A DNA stretch of 64,000 nucleotides. Origin: Aporhodopirellula rubra. Its GTDB lineage: Bacteria > Planctomycetota > Planctomycetia > Pirellulales > Pirellulaceae. The translations under genes were made by a program, and so were the position numbers. Shown here piece by piece: positions 8,466-18,560 of the stretch (its first letter is position 1; the number at the start of each line of letters is the position of its first letter). The DNA lies in the NCBI RefSeq assembly GCF_014192335.1, contig NZ_JACHXU010000017.1, forward strand, positions 62,001 to 126,000, read 5' to 3'. A model generated the notes under the pieces. That model had not been told where the DNA came from. It worked only from the letters and a program-made list of their open reading frames with translations, and ran no database searches.

Positions 8466-10034
8466 TTACTTCGCCGTACTCGTGAATCTCGCCTCACGCA
8501 CCACGGTGACTTTGATTTCGCCGGGATACGTTAACTCTTTTTCGAAACATTGTGCGATGTCACGGCAGATGGCCGCGGCTCGTTCGTCGCTGATCTGTCC
8601 GCTGCCAACGATTACTCGGAGTTCGCGACCGGCTGAGATCGCGTACGCCTGTTGGACCCCCTCAAATCGATGGGCAATGGTTTCGAGTTCCTCCATGCGT
8701 TTGACGTAGCGTTCGAGCGATTCGCGTCGTGCCCCCGGTCGGCTGGCGCTGCACGCGTCCGCGGTTGCGACCAGCATCGTGTACGGTCGCTCGGTCACGA
8801 TGTCATCGTGGTGTCCTCGAGCTGCGTGGACGATCTCTTCGCCTTCTTTGTGACGTTGCAACAGATCGCCACCGATTTTGGGGTGCCCCCCTTCAAGTTC
8901 GTGGTCGGCGGCTTTCCCGATATCGTGCAGCAGTCCGGCGCGACGGGCGATGTCGCCATCCAAACCGATCATCTCGGCCATCATGCCCGCCAGGAACGCG
9001 ACCTCGACGCTGTGCCGTAGCACGTTCTGGCTATACGAGGTTCGGAAGTGCAGCCGCCCGAGCATTTCGATCACGCGGTCATGAAGTCCCGAGACGTTGA
9101 CTTCGTTCGCGGCTTCGACGCCCTTTTTCACGATGAACTGTTGGATTTCCAGGTTCGTCTGTTCGACGAGTTCTTCGATCTTCGACGGGTGAATGCGTCC
9201 GTCGGCGATCAGTTTTTCGAGTGCCATGCGGGCGACTTCGCGGCGAACCGGATCGAATCCGCTGACGACAACCACGCCTGGTGTGTCATCGATGATCAGA
9301 TCGACGCCGGTCGCCTTTTCGAACGCGCGAATGTTACGGCCTTCGCGACCGATGATGCGTCCTTTCATATCGTCCGTCGGAACGCCGACGGTGCTGGTGG
9401 TCGTGTCCGCGGTATGTGCCGACGAGTAACGCTGCATCGCGGTCAGTAACATCTCACGTGCCTGGTCATCAACACGCCGCGACAGTTCCCGGTGATGTTT
9501 CAAAACGGCGGTACCGATTTCGTGTTCGAGATCCCCGTGCACGGATTCGATCAGTTTCGCGGATGCATCTTCACGCGTCATGCCGCTGACCTGTTCGAGC
9601 GCGCGCTGATTCTCTTGAACCAATCGATCGAGTTCGGCGCGTTGCTCGGTCAGCGTTCGCATTTGCGCCGCGAGCCGATTTTGGCTGCTCTCGAGACCAC
9701 GTTGTGCTTTACGTAACGCTTCCTGGTTCGCGGTGAGTTGGTCTTCCCTCGCGTCGAGTTTTCGATCGCGTTGGAGTTCCTTCTCTTTTAGCTCCGCGAG
9801 TTCGCGTTCATTGTCCGCTTTGATTGCGAGAGCTTTCTCGCGAGCGTCCAGGACAATTTGGGCGGATTGGTTTTCTGCTTCACGTCGGGCAACCGAAAGG
9901 ATCGATTCGGCTTCGCTTTCCAAACGGGCCGCTCGGCGTGCCGCGTGCCGTTGAGCGATTCCAAGGACGGCAGCAACGCCAAGGAAGAAGAAGAAAATAC
10001 AATAGAGAATCGTCGTCGCGATTTCTGGATTCAT
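8466..10034 (-). CDS. rny: Ribonuclease Y
   Basis: 522 residues, the usual RNase Y length. An N-terminal membrane helix (about residues 7-25) is followed by a long Glu/Arg/Lys-rich coiled coil to about residue 180. The KH domain contains [21 protein letters not shown]. The HD phosphohydrolase domain shows the first His in [12 protein letters not shown] and the HD pair in LLHDIGKA. RNase Y is a membrane-anchored endoribonuclease that starts mRNA turnover. The ATG at 10034 gives MNPEIATTI directly before the membrane helix. It appears monocistronic with a long upstream region. Confidence 0.97.
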   Translation of the reverse strand: MNPEIATTILYCIFFFFLGVAAVLGIAQRHAARRAARLESEAESILSVARREAENQSAQIVLDAREKALAIKADNERELAELKEKELQRDRKLDAREDQLTANQEALRKAQRGLESSQNRLAAQMRTLTEQRAELDRLVQENQRALEQVSGMTREDASAKLIESVHGDLEHEIGTAVLKHHRELSRRVDDQAREMLLTAMQRYSSAHTADTTTSTVGVPTDDMKGRIIGREGRNIRAFEKATGVDLIIDDTPGVVVVSGFDPVRREVARMALEKLIADGRIHPSKIEELVEQTNLEIQQFIVKKGVEAANEVNVSGLHDRVIEMLGRLHFRTSYSQNVLRHSVEVAFLAGMMAEMIGLDGDIARRAGLLHDIGKAADHELEGGHPKIGGDLLQRHKEGEEIVHAARGHHDDIVTERPYTMLVATADACSASRPGARRESLERYVKRMEELETIAHRFEGVQQAYAISAGRELRVIVGSGQISDERAAAICRDIAQCFEKELTYPGEIKVTVVREARFTSTAK

Positions 10035-11068
10035 GGTGACTTTGGATCCGCTTCCAAAAGCCCGCGGTTTGATCTACGCAGTGGTGCTCGTCATGTGGGG
10101 TGGATCGAATGAAACGAGTCGTGCCCAAGTTGGCAACGCGCACAACGGTTCGGTGACGCCGGGAACGCGCAGTTGTTGCGACGCGGCGCCGAATTCCGAG
10201 CACGTTGAACGTCAAAACAGCGGTCCAGAGGATAGGCCACATTGCCAGTGAGATCTTCTGCAGACAAACCGGGGCATTTTTCGAATACGACGTCTGTTCC
10301 GATCTGACCGAATAAGCGTCGATGGGAGCACCGGTGCCGGGGCAGATGAATCGAGTCGTTGGATTCGAAAGAAGCGTTGGATGGTTAGTTGGGAAAGTGT
10401 TAAAGAAAAAAACGTGAAATGAACACGTCTTCTTCGTCTGTTCCGTCAGTGTAATGCACCCGCCCCGGCAGGGGAACGAGCGCACCGCATGACCCGATCG
10501 CTCCGCATGACGGGTACCGGTGAGATAACCGTTGACGACAAAATTGCCCCTTTGGGCTTGGCTATTTCCCCCCTGCAGTGTAGAGTCATTCAAAAGAAAA
10601 CTTGCCAAACGGATTGGCGAGATGAAGTTTTAGGTCGATCGGCAACAAGAAACGTGGCTGCGAAAGCGAGCGTTTGATCGACCGACGAGATTCCGTCGCT
10701 GAGCTAGGGTTTCAGCCTCTCGTCCCTCCGGGTGCACGTCCGCGTCATCCACCGCTGCCAACCTGTACGGTCCCGTCGACCAACTCTGGAAAGCTGCTCC
10801 ACTCGTGTTCGCCATTGCGAATGCAAACGACATCGTGACTCTTCTTGTTAGTCCGGCGTCCTCGAAGATTCGCATCGGCGTTTTTTCGAAACAGCTCCCT
10901 CCCGTAAACGGCTTCAGTCGACGAGCGACTCGACCGTTTACTCTCGCAGTTGGAAATTGGCACAGGCCTCAGAAGGCGATCGTTCTCATTCAGGAATGCG
11001 TCACCGGTCTGTTGTTTCTGTGCACTGATTCTGCGAGCGTTTACCCAAATCATTTGAAAAGAAAACAC
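10035..11068. other. 1-kb non-coding interval between rny and the helicase gene
   Basis: No convincing gene. Open frames here are shadows or lack coding character. The interval contains the promoter region of rny (- strand) and the probable leader of the helicase (+ strand). I see a small - strand hairpin with a T tract near 10406-10428 and imperfect direct repeats (CCGCATGAC) near 10485-10515. I looked for tmRNA, RNase P, SRP RNA and tRNA signatures and did not find them. The length is unusual for this compact window. Confidence 0.5.
10406..10428 (-). terminator. Possible weak intrinsic terminator on the - strand
   Basis: Read on the - strand: ACGTG, a 7-base loop, CACGT, then six T. The stem has only 5 bp, so it is weak. 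No gene ends just upstream, so if real it would end an unannotated small RNA transcribed from somewhere between about 10430 and 10800, or limit upstream read-through into rny. Confidence 0.25.
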
Positions 11069-12388
11069 TTGAAGAACTTTGAATCAATCGACCTGTACGC
11101 TCCACTGAAACGTGCCCTCGCCGACCAAGACTACACCACACCGACGCCGATCCAAGCGCAAGCAATCCCACCCGCCGTTGCGGGCCAAGATGTCCTCGGA
11201 TGTGCCCAAACGGGCACCGGTAAAACCGCGGCATTCGCTTTGCCGATCCTCGACTTCCTCGGTCACGAGAAACCTCGTGCCGCGCCGAATCGACCGACCA
11301 CGTTGGTTTTGGCCCCGACTCGCGAACTTGCGATTCAGATCGGTGATAGCTTTCGCCGCTACGGCCAGCACATGAAATTCCATTCCGCGCTCGTCTACGG
11401 AGGCGTCGGACAGGCCGGCCAGGTCAATTCGCTTCGCCGTGGCGTTGACGTTTTGATCGCGACCCCGGGCCGTTTGATCGACCTAATGGATCAAGGGCAT
11501 ATTGATCTGCGCGACGTGCAGATCTTCGTCCTCGACGAAGCCGACCGGATGCTCGACATGGGATTCCTGCCGGCACTGAAGAAGATCATTGCCGCGTTGC
11601 CGCAACAACGGCAGTCGATGTTCTTCTCCGCAACGTTGGCGCCCAAGATTCGCGAACTCGCCGGAACACTCTTGTTCAACCCGGTCTCGATCAACGTGAC
11701 GCCGAAAAAGACCAGCGTTGATCTGATCGAACAACGGCTTCGCATCGTTCGCCGTGACAACAAAGTCTCGTCGTTGACGGAACTGTTGTTAACGAAGAAC
11801 GTGACCCGATCGATCGTGTTCACCCGAACCAAACATGGTGCCAACGCATTGGTGAGGAAACTTGACAAGAGCGGCATTCAAGCGGTTGCGATCCACGGGA
11901 ACAAAACCCAGAACGCGCGGCAGAAGGCGCTTCACGCATTCCGCAATGACCAGATCAAGGTGCTCGTGGCGACCGATGTTGCCGCTCGCGGGATCGACAT
12001 CGATGGCGTCAGCCACGTGATCAATTATGACATGCCGGTTGAGCCGGAAAGCTACGTTCACCGAATCGGACGAACCGGTCGTGCGGGCCAAGACGGTATC
12101 GCCATCTCCTTCTGCACCGGTGACGAGCGTGACGAACTCCGTGCGATCGAGAGCTTGATCGGACAAAAACTGAAGATCGAAAATCCGGAAGAACGTTTCG
12201 AAGCACCGAGCGGCGCGCCAAAGCAGCGTGGCGGCGGTGGTGGTCGAGGCCGTTCCGGCGGAGGCGGCGGTCGTTCCGGAGGCGGCCAGTCTCGTAGTCG
12301 TTCGGGTAACCCGCGTTCGAGCAATTCGAACAGCAACCATAGTTTCGGTCGCAAAAAGAAACCGGGCCGACCTGCTTCGGCGCGTTAA
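11069..12388 (+). CDS. DEAD-box ATP-dependent RNA helicase (RhlE-like)
   Basis: Start chosen at the TTG at 11069 (MKNFESIDLYAPLKR), giving 439 residues and the standard N-terminus before the Q motif. The frame is open further upstream to 10805, but those residues do not look like family sequence. Motifs in order: PTPIQAQAIP (Q), AQTGTGKTA (I), PTRELAIQ (Ia), TPGRL (Ib), DEAD (II), SAT (III), IVFTRTK (IV), TDVAARGIDI (V) and HRIGRTGRAG (VI). The last 75 residues are a Gly/Arg/Ser-rich tail ending in a basic patch, typical of RNA-binding tails. It unwinds structured RNA in the cytoplasm. Cold-inducible control through the long leader is possible but not shown. Confidence 0.95.
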   Translation: MKNFESIDLYAPLKRALADQDYTTPTPIQAQAIPPAVAGQDVLGCAQTGTGKTAAFALPILDFLGHEKPRAAPNRPTTLVLAPTRELAIQIGDSFRRYGQHMKFHSALVYGGVGQAGQVNSLRRGVDVLIATPGRLIDLMDQGHIDLRDVQIFVLDEADRMLDMGFLPALKKIIAALPQQRQSMFFSATLAPKIRELAGTLLFNPVSINVTPKKTSVDLIEQRLRIVRRDNKVSSLTELLLTKNVTRSIVFTRTKHGANALVRKLDKSGIQAVAIHGNKTQNARQKALHAFRNDQIKVLVATDVAARGIDIDGVSHVINYDMPVEPESYVHRIGRTGRAGQDGIAISFCTGDERDELRAIESLIGQKLKIENPEERFEAPSGAPKQRGGGGGRGRSGGGGGRSGGGQSRSRSGNPRSSNSNSNHSFGRKKKPGRPASAR

Positions 12389-12463
12389 GAAGCAACCTGG
12401 AAATCATTGACTCATTGCAGGCGGTCTGCCCGCAATACGTGGTCTCACGTATTTGCTACTCAA

Positions 12464-12497
12464 CCTCGCCCGTGCCTTGCACGTGCGAGGTTTTTTT
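12464..12497 (+). terminator. Rho-independent terminator after the helicase gene
   Basis: CCTCGC and GCGAGG form a 6-bp outer stem. After one mismatch, CGTGC pairs with GCACG around a 3-base loop. Seven T follow directly. This is a strong intrinsic terminator 76 bases after the helicase stop codon. Confidence 0.85.
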
Positions 12498-12683
12498 GGG
12501 GACGTTCGATTTGGAAGCTGCCCGTCGTCACTGGTTTGCGAACTTTGAGCGAGTCCCTTTTGAATTCCTGGCGCCTTTTGGTGATCGGACATCTTACGGG
12601 ATTGCGGCTTTTCGTCGATCGGTGATCGCCGATCGTTCGGCTTCGATCTGTTCGGCACGCGGTCAAAATGTTAAACAGAGACT

Positions 12684-13907
12684 ATGCCAATCGCCTTAGA
12701 CTTTTTAACGCGGCTGATTTCATTCGACTCGGTCAGCCGAAATAGCAACGAGCCGATTTCGGGCTGCGTCGCTGCCTGGTTAGAAGAGTTGGGTTTCGAC
12801 GTCGAGCACACAACGTACGTGGACGCTCGCGGTGTGCGCAAGTGCAACCTGGTGGCTCGTCGCGATCCGCAGTTTCCCCACAACGGAAATCACCCCACCA
12901 ACGGCGACCAATCTGCCGCCGGATCGCAGGTCGCCCCGAGTGGGTTAGGTGAGCCCGGTGGTCTCGCGTACTTCTGTCACACCGACACCGTGACTGCGGA
13001 TCGATGGACCGGGCCCGGCAACGACCCGTTCCAGGCCGTTGTTGAAAACGGACGTGTCTACGGTCGCGGTTCCTGCGACATGAAAGGATCGTTGTCGGCG
13101 TTTCTCGACGCGACCCAGTCAATCACCGCGGAGTCGCAAACGCATCCCCTTTGGATTGTTTGCACGGCCGACGAAGAAGTCGGGTTCGAAGGCGCCCAAC
13201 ATCTGGCCGATCATTCGAGTGCGTTTGCCCAACTTGCCGCCGCGGATCCGGTCAGCATTATTGGCGAGCCCACGCGTCTGCATGTGATTCATGCTCACAA
13301 AGGGATTGTCGGTATGCGGATTCGTTCGCAGGGGAAGGCCGCGCACAGCAGCACGGAGATGGGAGTCAACGCGAACGTGGCGATGGTTCCGATGTTGCAA
13401 ACGCTTTTGGATATTCATGAGCGATGTTGCTCTGACCAGACGTTGCGAAACGATGCGTTTGATCCGCCAACGTTAACATGGAATTTCGGTGTCAGCGATG
13501 ACATGAAAACGGTCAACATCGTGCCCGATCACAGTGTCGCGTGGGCGAGTATGCGAACGATGCCCGGTGTTGACGGGCGAGAGTTCGTCGAATTGGTGCA
13601 GCGTCGAGCAGAGGAGTTAGGGTTGGCCTTCGATCTGTATTCCGGCGGCGATCCCATGCACACCGATGCGGACGCTCCGTTTGTAAAACAACTGTGTGGC
13701 ATTGCCGAGGCGTATATTGGACCGAACACGCCCGAAGCGGTTTGTTATGCAACGGACGCCTGTGCACTCGGCAAATTGAACCGCCGTGTCGTTTGCGGTC
13801 CCGGGAGCATTGAGCAGGCTCATACGGCCGATGAGTTCATTGAAATCGATCAGCTCGAACAGGGCACGCGGTTTTACGCGGATGCGATCCGGCATTGGTG
13901 CTGTTAG
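12684..13907 (+). CDS. argE: M20-family amidohydrolase, probable acetylornithine deacetylase
   Basis: 407 residues. M20 metallopeptidase fold with zinc ligands in FCHTDTV, GRGSCDMKGSL and DEEVGFEGA (catalytic Glu within DEE), and the ligand Glu in IGEPTRL. The phrase GEPTRLHVIHAHKG with GKAAHSS is closest to ArgE, which converts N-acetylornithine to ornithine plus acetate in arginine synthesis; DapE-type desuccinylases are the main alternative. A Gly/Ser/Asn insertion follows the first beta strands (residues 70-95). The ATG at 12684 places the protein directly before the expected first helix. It converges on the cytochrome gene with a 95-base gap holding two copies of GGCAATCACG[TC]GCT. Confidence 0.75.
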   Translation: MPIALDFLTRLISFDSVSRNSNEPISGCVAAWLEELGFDVEHTTYVDARGVRKCNLVARRDPQFPHNGNHPTNGDQSAAGSQVAPSGLGEPGGLAYFCHTDTVTADRWTGPGNDPFQAVVENGRVYGRGSCDMKGSLSAFLDATQSITAESQTHPLWIVCTADEEVGFEGAQHLADHSSAFAQLAAADPVSIIGEPTRLHVIHAHKGIVGMRIRSQGKAAHSSTEMGVNANVAMVPMLQTLLDIHERCCSDQTLRNDAFDPPTLTWNFGVSDDMKTVNIVPDHSVAWASMRTMPGVDGREFVELVQRRAEELGLAFDLYSGGDPMHTDADAPFVKQLCGIAEAYIGPNTPEAVCYATDACALGKLNRRVVCGPGSIEQAHTADEFIEIDQLEQGTRFYADAIRHWCC

Positions 13908-14002
13908 AGGTTTTACTCCGGCAATCACGTGCTTTGGCGAACGCGAGTCAGGCAATCACGCGCTCAGACACTCCGATCGATCAAACGCGATTGAGTGTTG
14001 CG

Positions 14003-16339
14003 TTATTCGCGGAAGCCTTGTTTTTGAAACGGATCACTCTCGATGATTCCCGCGATCAGGTACGCAAAACGGTAATTCTTGGATTCGACGCGAGCCATGA
14101 TTTCGTCGATGGCACACTTGTCGTAGTATTCGGTGCCTCGCCCGAGCGCGTAGATCATCATCTTTTCGGCGAGGCAGCGGATGAATTGTTCTCGACGCTC
14201 GACGGCCAATAGTTCACGTAATCCTTCCGCGCCCCGAAACGATGTACCATCGGGCATTTCCCCGGACGCGTTGATCTCGTCCTTGCCATCGCGAGTGCGG
14301 TAACGTCCGACCGCGTCGAAATTCTCGAGAGCAAACCCGAGTGGATCCATCATGTTGTGGCAGGCCGCGCACGCGGGGTTGGACCGGTGCTGTTCCATCC
14401 GCTCACGCAGCGATCCAACGAGCGCTCCTTTTTCGAGCTCGGGAATATTCGGCGGCGCCGGCGGGGGAGGCATGTTGAGCAAATTATCGAGAATCCATTT
14501 GCCGCGTTTCACCGGACTGGTCCGAGTCGGATTGCTGGTGACGGTGAGGATGCTCGCATGCGTGAGTAATCCACCTCGTGGGGTTCCTGCGAGTGAGACG
14601 CGGCGAAATTGATTGCCCCGGACCCCGTCGATGCCATAGAACTCCGCGAGCGGTTGGTTCATGTAGCTGAAGTCGGCGTCGATCAGCGTGGTGATCGGCA
14701 GGTTGTTCTTCATGACTTCGGAAAAGAACATCAATGTTTCGGTTCTCATCGCATCGCGAATTTCGTCGTCGAAGCCGCGATAGATCCGTGTGTCGGGCGC
14801 GACGTTGTCGAGGTTGCGAATTTGCAGCCATTGGGCGGCAAAGTTTTCAACGAATCGACTCGCACGTGCGTCGCGAATCATCCGGGCAACTTTCTCAAGC
14901 AGTCGTCCGCGATCACGCAGTTCGCCGCGGTGGGCTAATCGCAGCAATTCGTCGTCTGGCATGCTGCTCCAGAGGAAGTAAGAGATACGAGTCGCCAATT
15001 CAAATTCGCTGATCATCGGCATCGCGCCGTCGGGGCCCGGTTCGCGAGGACGTTCGATCCGAAACAAGAAGTACGGCGATACCAACACTGCCTGCATCGC
15101 AACCTGCATACTCTCTTCGTAACTGGCACCGCCCGACCGAACGGATTCAGCGAGTGCTACGAGACGACCGACCTCGCTCGCGCTGGCCGGCCGTCGGTAC
15201 GCACGACTCGCGAATCGGGTTAACACGGCTGTCGCGGCATCGTCGAAGGATCGCAGGTTGTTGGGCGTTTGGAACAACAACACTTGGTGCGATGCGGGAC
15301 GCTTTGGCAATGTCGTCGTCAATCGAGAAGTTTCCGTCCCGCGTACTTCGACGTGATGTAGTACCAGGTTGCGGTCGTATTGGTTGCGGGCATAAGCGTC
15401 GTTGATGAACGCGAGGTCAATCGTTTGTTTGCCGCGTTTGAGGTCAAAGCTGGCTTCCTTTTCGACGGGATCGGTTTCAGGTACATCCAGTGTTTGCGAT
15501 TGCTTTCCGCCGCGTAGTTCCATTCGTACCGGTTCGTCTCCACCCTGCGTGCCGCTGACCACGACGTTCACGGTGTACTTTCCCGCAAACGGTGCATCCA
15601 ATTCAAAACCGACCGCTCCGTTGGAAAAGATCGTCAGGCTCTCTTTGCCGCCATATTTGTCGGCTCCGATCAACGAATGCGGATCTTTCTGAGCCTGAAA
15701 GATTAACGGCGGTGGTGGGGTGTAGATCGCTTCTCCCATGATCGCCTCCGCCGCGTCGAGGTACTTCTCCATCAATAGCGGCGGCAGTGACAAGACATCG
15801 CCGATGGTGTCGAATCCGTACCCGACGTCGTCGCCCGGAAAATCCTCCGCCGGCGAATAGTCAACGCCGGTCAGGTCACGGATCGTGTTGCGGTATTCGG
15901 CGCGGTTCAGTCGTCGCAGTGCGACCTTGCCCGCGTTCGGATTCCGGACGCAGTTGACCGCCGTGGCGAGCTGCTCGATCAAGTCCGCCATTTGCGTTCG
16001 TGTCGAAGGCGGCATCGGGTCGGCATCGGCGGGAGGCATCGTGCCGAGCCGCAATTGCGTGACGCATCGCATCCAGTGTGATCGCCCCTGAATCAGCTTT
16101 TCCGCAGAATCGTCCGCCGCCAATGACAGACCGCCCTCGCCATCACTCTCGCCGTGGCAGTCGAAACAGTATGTCCTCAATAGGGGGGCGAGATCTTTGC
16201 GGTATTTCGTTTCATTCTCTGCATCGGCCGCGTTGATCGTTGTCGAAACGCAATTGCACAGCATCCAAATCGTCAGCGTTACCACCAAAAGCCGAGCGTT
16301 GAATCGAGTCGATCGTTGCGGGGGAAAGGTTGGCGGCAT
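14003..16339 (-). CDS. Planctomycete c-type cytochrome protein (PSCyt1/DUF1587/1592/1588/1585)
   Basis: 778 residues from the ATG at 16339, chosen because it starts a signal peptide (MPPTFPPQRSTRFNARLLVV onward, ending near NAADA); the frame stays open upstream to 16507. Near the N-terminus YCFDCHGE is a CxxCH haem-attachment motif. Next come a DUF1587-like segment (LRRLNRAEYRNTIRDLTGVD), a beta-rich segment with FDLKRGKQTIDLAF, and the C-terminal DUF1595/1592/1588/1585 series ending with CAACHNMMDPLGFALENFD, which holds a second CxxCH. Such proteins are widespread in planctomycetes, probably exported electron-transfer or glycan-related enzymes; substrate unknown. Divergent from the ABC transporter genes. 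Confidence 0.92.
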   Translation of the reverse strand: MPPTFPPQRSTRFNARLLVVTLTIWMLCNCVSTTINAADAENETKYRKDLAPLLRTYCFDCHGESDGEGGLSLAADDSAEKLIQGRSHWMRCVTQLRLGTMPPADADPMPPSTRTQMADLIEQLATAVNCVRNPNAGKVALRRLNRAEYRNTIRDLTGVDYSPAEDFPGDDVGYGFDTIGDVLSLPPLLMEKYLDAAEAIMGEAIYTPPPPLIFQAQKDPHSLIGADKYGGKESLTIFSNGAVGFELDAPFAGKYTVNVVVSGTQGGDEPVRMELRGGKQSQTLDVPETDPVEKEASFDLKRGKQTIDLAFINDAYARNQYDRNLVLHHVEVRGTETSRLTTTLPKRPASHQVLLFQTPNNLRSFDDAATAVLTRFASRAYRRPASASEVGRLVALAESVRSGGASYEESMQVAMQAVLVSPYFLFRIERPREPGPDGAMPMISEFELATRISYFLWSSMPDDELLRLAHRGELRDRGRLLEKVARMIRDARASRFVENFAAQWLQIRNLDNVAPDTRIYRGFDDEIRDAMRTETLMFFSEVMKNNLPITTLIDADFSYMNQPLAEFYGIDGVRGNQFRRVSLAGTPRGGLLTHASILTVTSNPTRTSPVKRGKWILDNLLNMPPPPAPPNIPELEKGALVGSLRERMEQHRSNPACAACHNMMDPLGFALENFDAVGRYRTRDGKDEINASGEMPDGTSFRGAEGLRELLAVERREQFIRCLAEKMMIYALGRGTEYYDKCAIDEIMARVESKNYRFAYLIAGIIESDPFQKQGFRE

Positions 16340-16505
16340 TGACACGCTTCGATAAAGAGACGAACAGAATTCGCTACGTATTGTAGCAGCCCAACCGGGG
16401 TTGCAGGTATGTTTCACTCCGTGGGACGATTCGCAGACGGATTCGTGCGTCACATCCGACTGAATCACTACTCGTTTTCGTTTGTTCCTCTCCTCTCTCG
16501 TTTTC

Positions 16506-17552
16506 ATGCCTCTTTCATCTCAATCGCGAACAGTGGCGTCCTCCGCTGATCTCCCTTTGCCGGCGAGCATCGTCGCGACGAGTCAGTTGACCAAATGCTA
16601 CGGAGATTTTGAGGCGCTCAAGCAATGCACGCTTGACGTAAGCGAAGGAGAGATTTTCGGCTTGCTCGGTCCCAATGGAGCGGGAAAGACAACGCTGATT
16701 CGTTTGCTGCTCGGCTATCTCCATGTGACGTCGGGATCGTGCCGCGTCGCGGGGTTTGATCCGGAAGAGGATTCGGTTGCCGTCCGCGCGCGAGTGGCGT
16801 ACTTGCCCGGCGACGCCCGGTTGCCGCGACACATGCGTGGCCGGGGCGTGCTCGAGTTCTTCTCGCAAATGCATCCGCAAGGGAATCTGTCGCGTGCGTT
16901 GGAAGTTGCCGAGCGATTGGAATTGGATCTCTCACGCCGGGTCGCGTTCATGTCGACCGGGATGCGTCAAAAGCTCGCGCTCGCGGTGGTCTTTGGGCCG
17001 CGAACCCCGTTGTTGATTCTCGATGAGCCGACCGCCAATCTCGATCCGACTGTCCGCGGAGAAGTCTTGAAGTTGGTCTTGGCCGAACGTGAGGCCGGTC
17101 GCACGGTGATGTTTTCATCGCACGTGCTGTCAGAGATCGAACAAACGTGTGACCGGGTCGCGTTCCTACGCAAAGGCGAACTGGCTCGGAAATTGGTGAT
17201 GGAAGATCTCTTCCAACGTCACCGTTTGACCGCTTGGTTGCCCGACACGGGGGCTCCCACCAACGATACCGATGACCTGCGAAACGAAGTCCCCGAGGAG
17301 TTAAGTTCTCGCATCGAACGTTATCAAGTTGGTCCTTCCGGGCCGCATGGCCGGAACGTCTGCATCGACACCGCAGGCGATCTCGCACCGACGCTCGGCT
17401 GGATCGCGTCATTGAATTTGGAACATGTGCGCATCGAACCGCTCGGTTTGCATTCCGTTTACGAGTCGGTGCACCTGGGCCGTGGTGATCAGGATCCTGA
17501 TTGGGCTCACGCACCCGGATCAATGCCCGCAACTCCAGGAGTCTCATCATGA
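16506..17552 (+). CDS. ABC transporter ATP-binding protein (ABC-2 type exporter)
   Basis: 348 residues from the ATG at 16506; an upstream TTG at 16482 is also in frame. Walker A GPNGAGKT is at residues 55-62, the signature is STGMRQKLAL (a degenerate LSGGQ), and Walker B with the catalytic Glu is LLILDEPTANLD, followed by the switch His in FSSHVLSEIEQ. The C-terminal 110 residues are a regulatory extension of the kind seen in ABC-2 exporters. It energises the permease encoded next, whose ATG overlaps this stop codon. Cargo is unknown. Confidence 0.93.
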   Translation: MPLSSQSRTVASSADLPLPASIVATSQLTKCYGDFEALKQCTLDVSEGEIFGLLGPNGAGKTTLIRLLLGYLHVTSGSCRVAGFDPEEDSVAVRARVAYLPGDARLPRHMRGRGVLEFFSQMHPQGNLSRALEVAERLELDLSRRVAFMSTGMRQKLALAVVFGPRTPLLILDEPTANLDPTVRGEVLKLVLAEREAGRTVMFSSHVLSEIEQTCDRVAFLRKGELARKLVMEDLFQRHRLTAWLPDTGAPTNDTDDLRNEVPEELSSRIERYQVGPSGPHGRNVCIDTAGDLAPTLGWIASLNLEHVRIEPLGLHSVYESVHLGRGDQDPDWAHAPGSMPATPGVSS

Positions 17553-18535
17553 TTCATTGGCGGGAAATCGGCATCGATCGGATGATGGTTCGAAAGAACA
17601 TCGGTCAATCATCGCTCTTGTTTGTCTTTCTGGCGATCGCGTTATTCGCGTTCGGATGGGTTCGCGTCTGGGTGGTGAAGTTGCTCGACATGGGGCAGTT
17701 TCAAACGATCATCGAGCAGTTCCGCGATTACGAGAAATTCGCACCTGTCTCCTTCGATGCATTGTTCACCTACACCGGACGCGTGGGGATGACGTTCGAC
17801 GAACCGATGGTGATCTTATGCACGGTGATTTGGTGTGTCGCTCGAGGCAGTGACGTCGTCAGTGGCGAGTTGGGACGTGGCACGATGGAGATGTTGCTAA
17901 GCCAACCGATCAGTCGGGCGCGGTTCCTGTTGTCGCACGCTTTAGTGAGCAGCGTGGGGTTGCTGCTGTTGTGTCTGTTGTTGTGGGCGGGGATGACGGT
18001 CGGCATCGAAACGACGACGTTGACGGAAACCGTTCCGCCCCCTTCGATGCGAGTTCCTTTCCTGGGATTCGAGCTCCCGCTGACCAACGACGAGCCTGTC
18101 GAAATCTCATTTCCAATGCGCGAGCGTGTCGATACCGAGACGTACACCGCATCGGTGTTCCATCTGTTCGCGTTCGGTTTCTTCCTACTCGGAATCAGTA
18201 CGTGTTTCAGCAGTTTCGATCGCTACCGGTGGCGAACGATCGGGGCCGTGATGACTGTTTACGTGATCCAGCTCGTGATGTTTGGGCTGGGTAAAGCGGC
18301 CGAGTCGTTGGCTTGGTTGCAATCTCTGTCGTTCTTCAATTGTTACCGACCTCAAAAGATGACGGGGCTGGTTCGTGACGGAGACCTTTGGTCGCCTTGG
18401 AGTTTGTCGACACCGATTACCGAGGGGATGTATCCGCCGCTCTACTACCCAGGATTGCTTCTGTTCTTCGGCGTCGTGCTGTACATCATTGCAATCGTTC
18501 GGTTCCAGCAACGTGATCTGCCCGCACCTCTATAG
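17549..18535 (+). CDS. ABC-2 type transporter permease
   Basis: 328 residues from the ATG at 17549, which overlaps the ATPase stop (ATGA), indicating translational coupling. About six membrane segments are visible (for example LLFVFLAIALFAFGWVRVWVV, SSVGLLLLCLLLWAGMTVGI, FAFGFFLLGISTCF and LLLFFGVVLYIIAIV). The segment SDVVSGELGRGTMEMLLSQPISRARFLLSH is the cytoplasmic coupling motif shared by ABC-2 permeases. An extracytoplasmic Pro-rich loop lies between the middle segments. Together with the ATPase it forms an inner-membrane export system. Confidence 0.92.
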   Translation: MIHWREIGIDRMMVRKNIGQSSLLFVFLAIALFAFGWVRVWVVKLLDMGQFQTIIEQFRDYEKFAPVSFDALFTYTGRVGMTFDEPMVILCTVIWCVARGSDVVSGELGRGTMEMLLSQPISRARFLLSHALVSSVGLLLLCLLLWAGMTVGIETTTLTETVPPPSMRVPFLGFELPLTNDEPVEISFPMRERVDTETYTASVFHLFAFGFFLLGISTCFSSFDRYRWRTIGAVMTVYVIQLVMFGLGKAAESLAWLQSLSFFNCYRPQKMTGLVRDGDLWSPWSLSTPITEGMYPPLYYPGLLLFFGVVLYIIAIVRFQQRDLPAPL

Positions 18536-18560
18536 CGATCCACGTGAACGGGCGAATGTT

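Noticed and set aside
9880..10608. 242-residue open frame on the - strand upstream of and overlapping rny
   Set aside because: It overlaps the 5' end of rny in another phase, and the non-overlapping part lacks coding character or any family motif.
10805..11068. Upstream extension of the helicase frame by 88 residues
   Set aside because: The extension does not resemble DEAD-box N-termini; family-like sequence begins at the TTG at 11069.
13920..13967. Two copies of GGCAATCACG[TC]GCT after the argE-like gene
   Set aside because: Two copies with no hairpin or T tract in a 95-base convergent gap; could be chance or small duplication, and no function can be argued.
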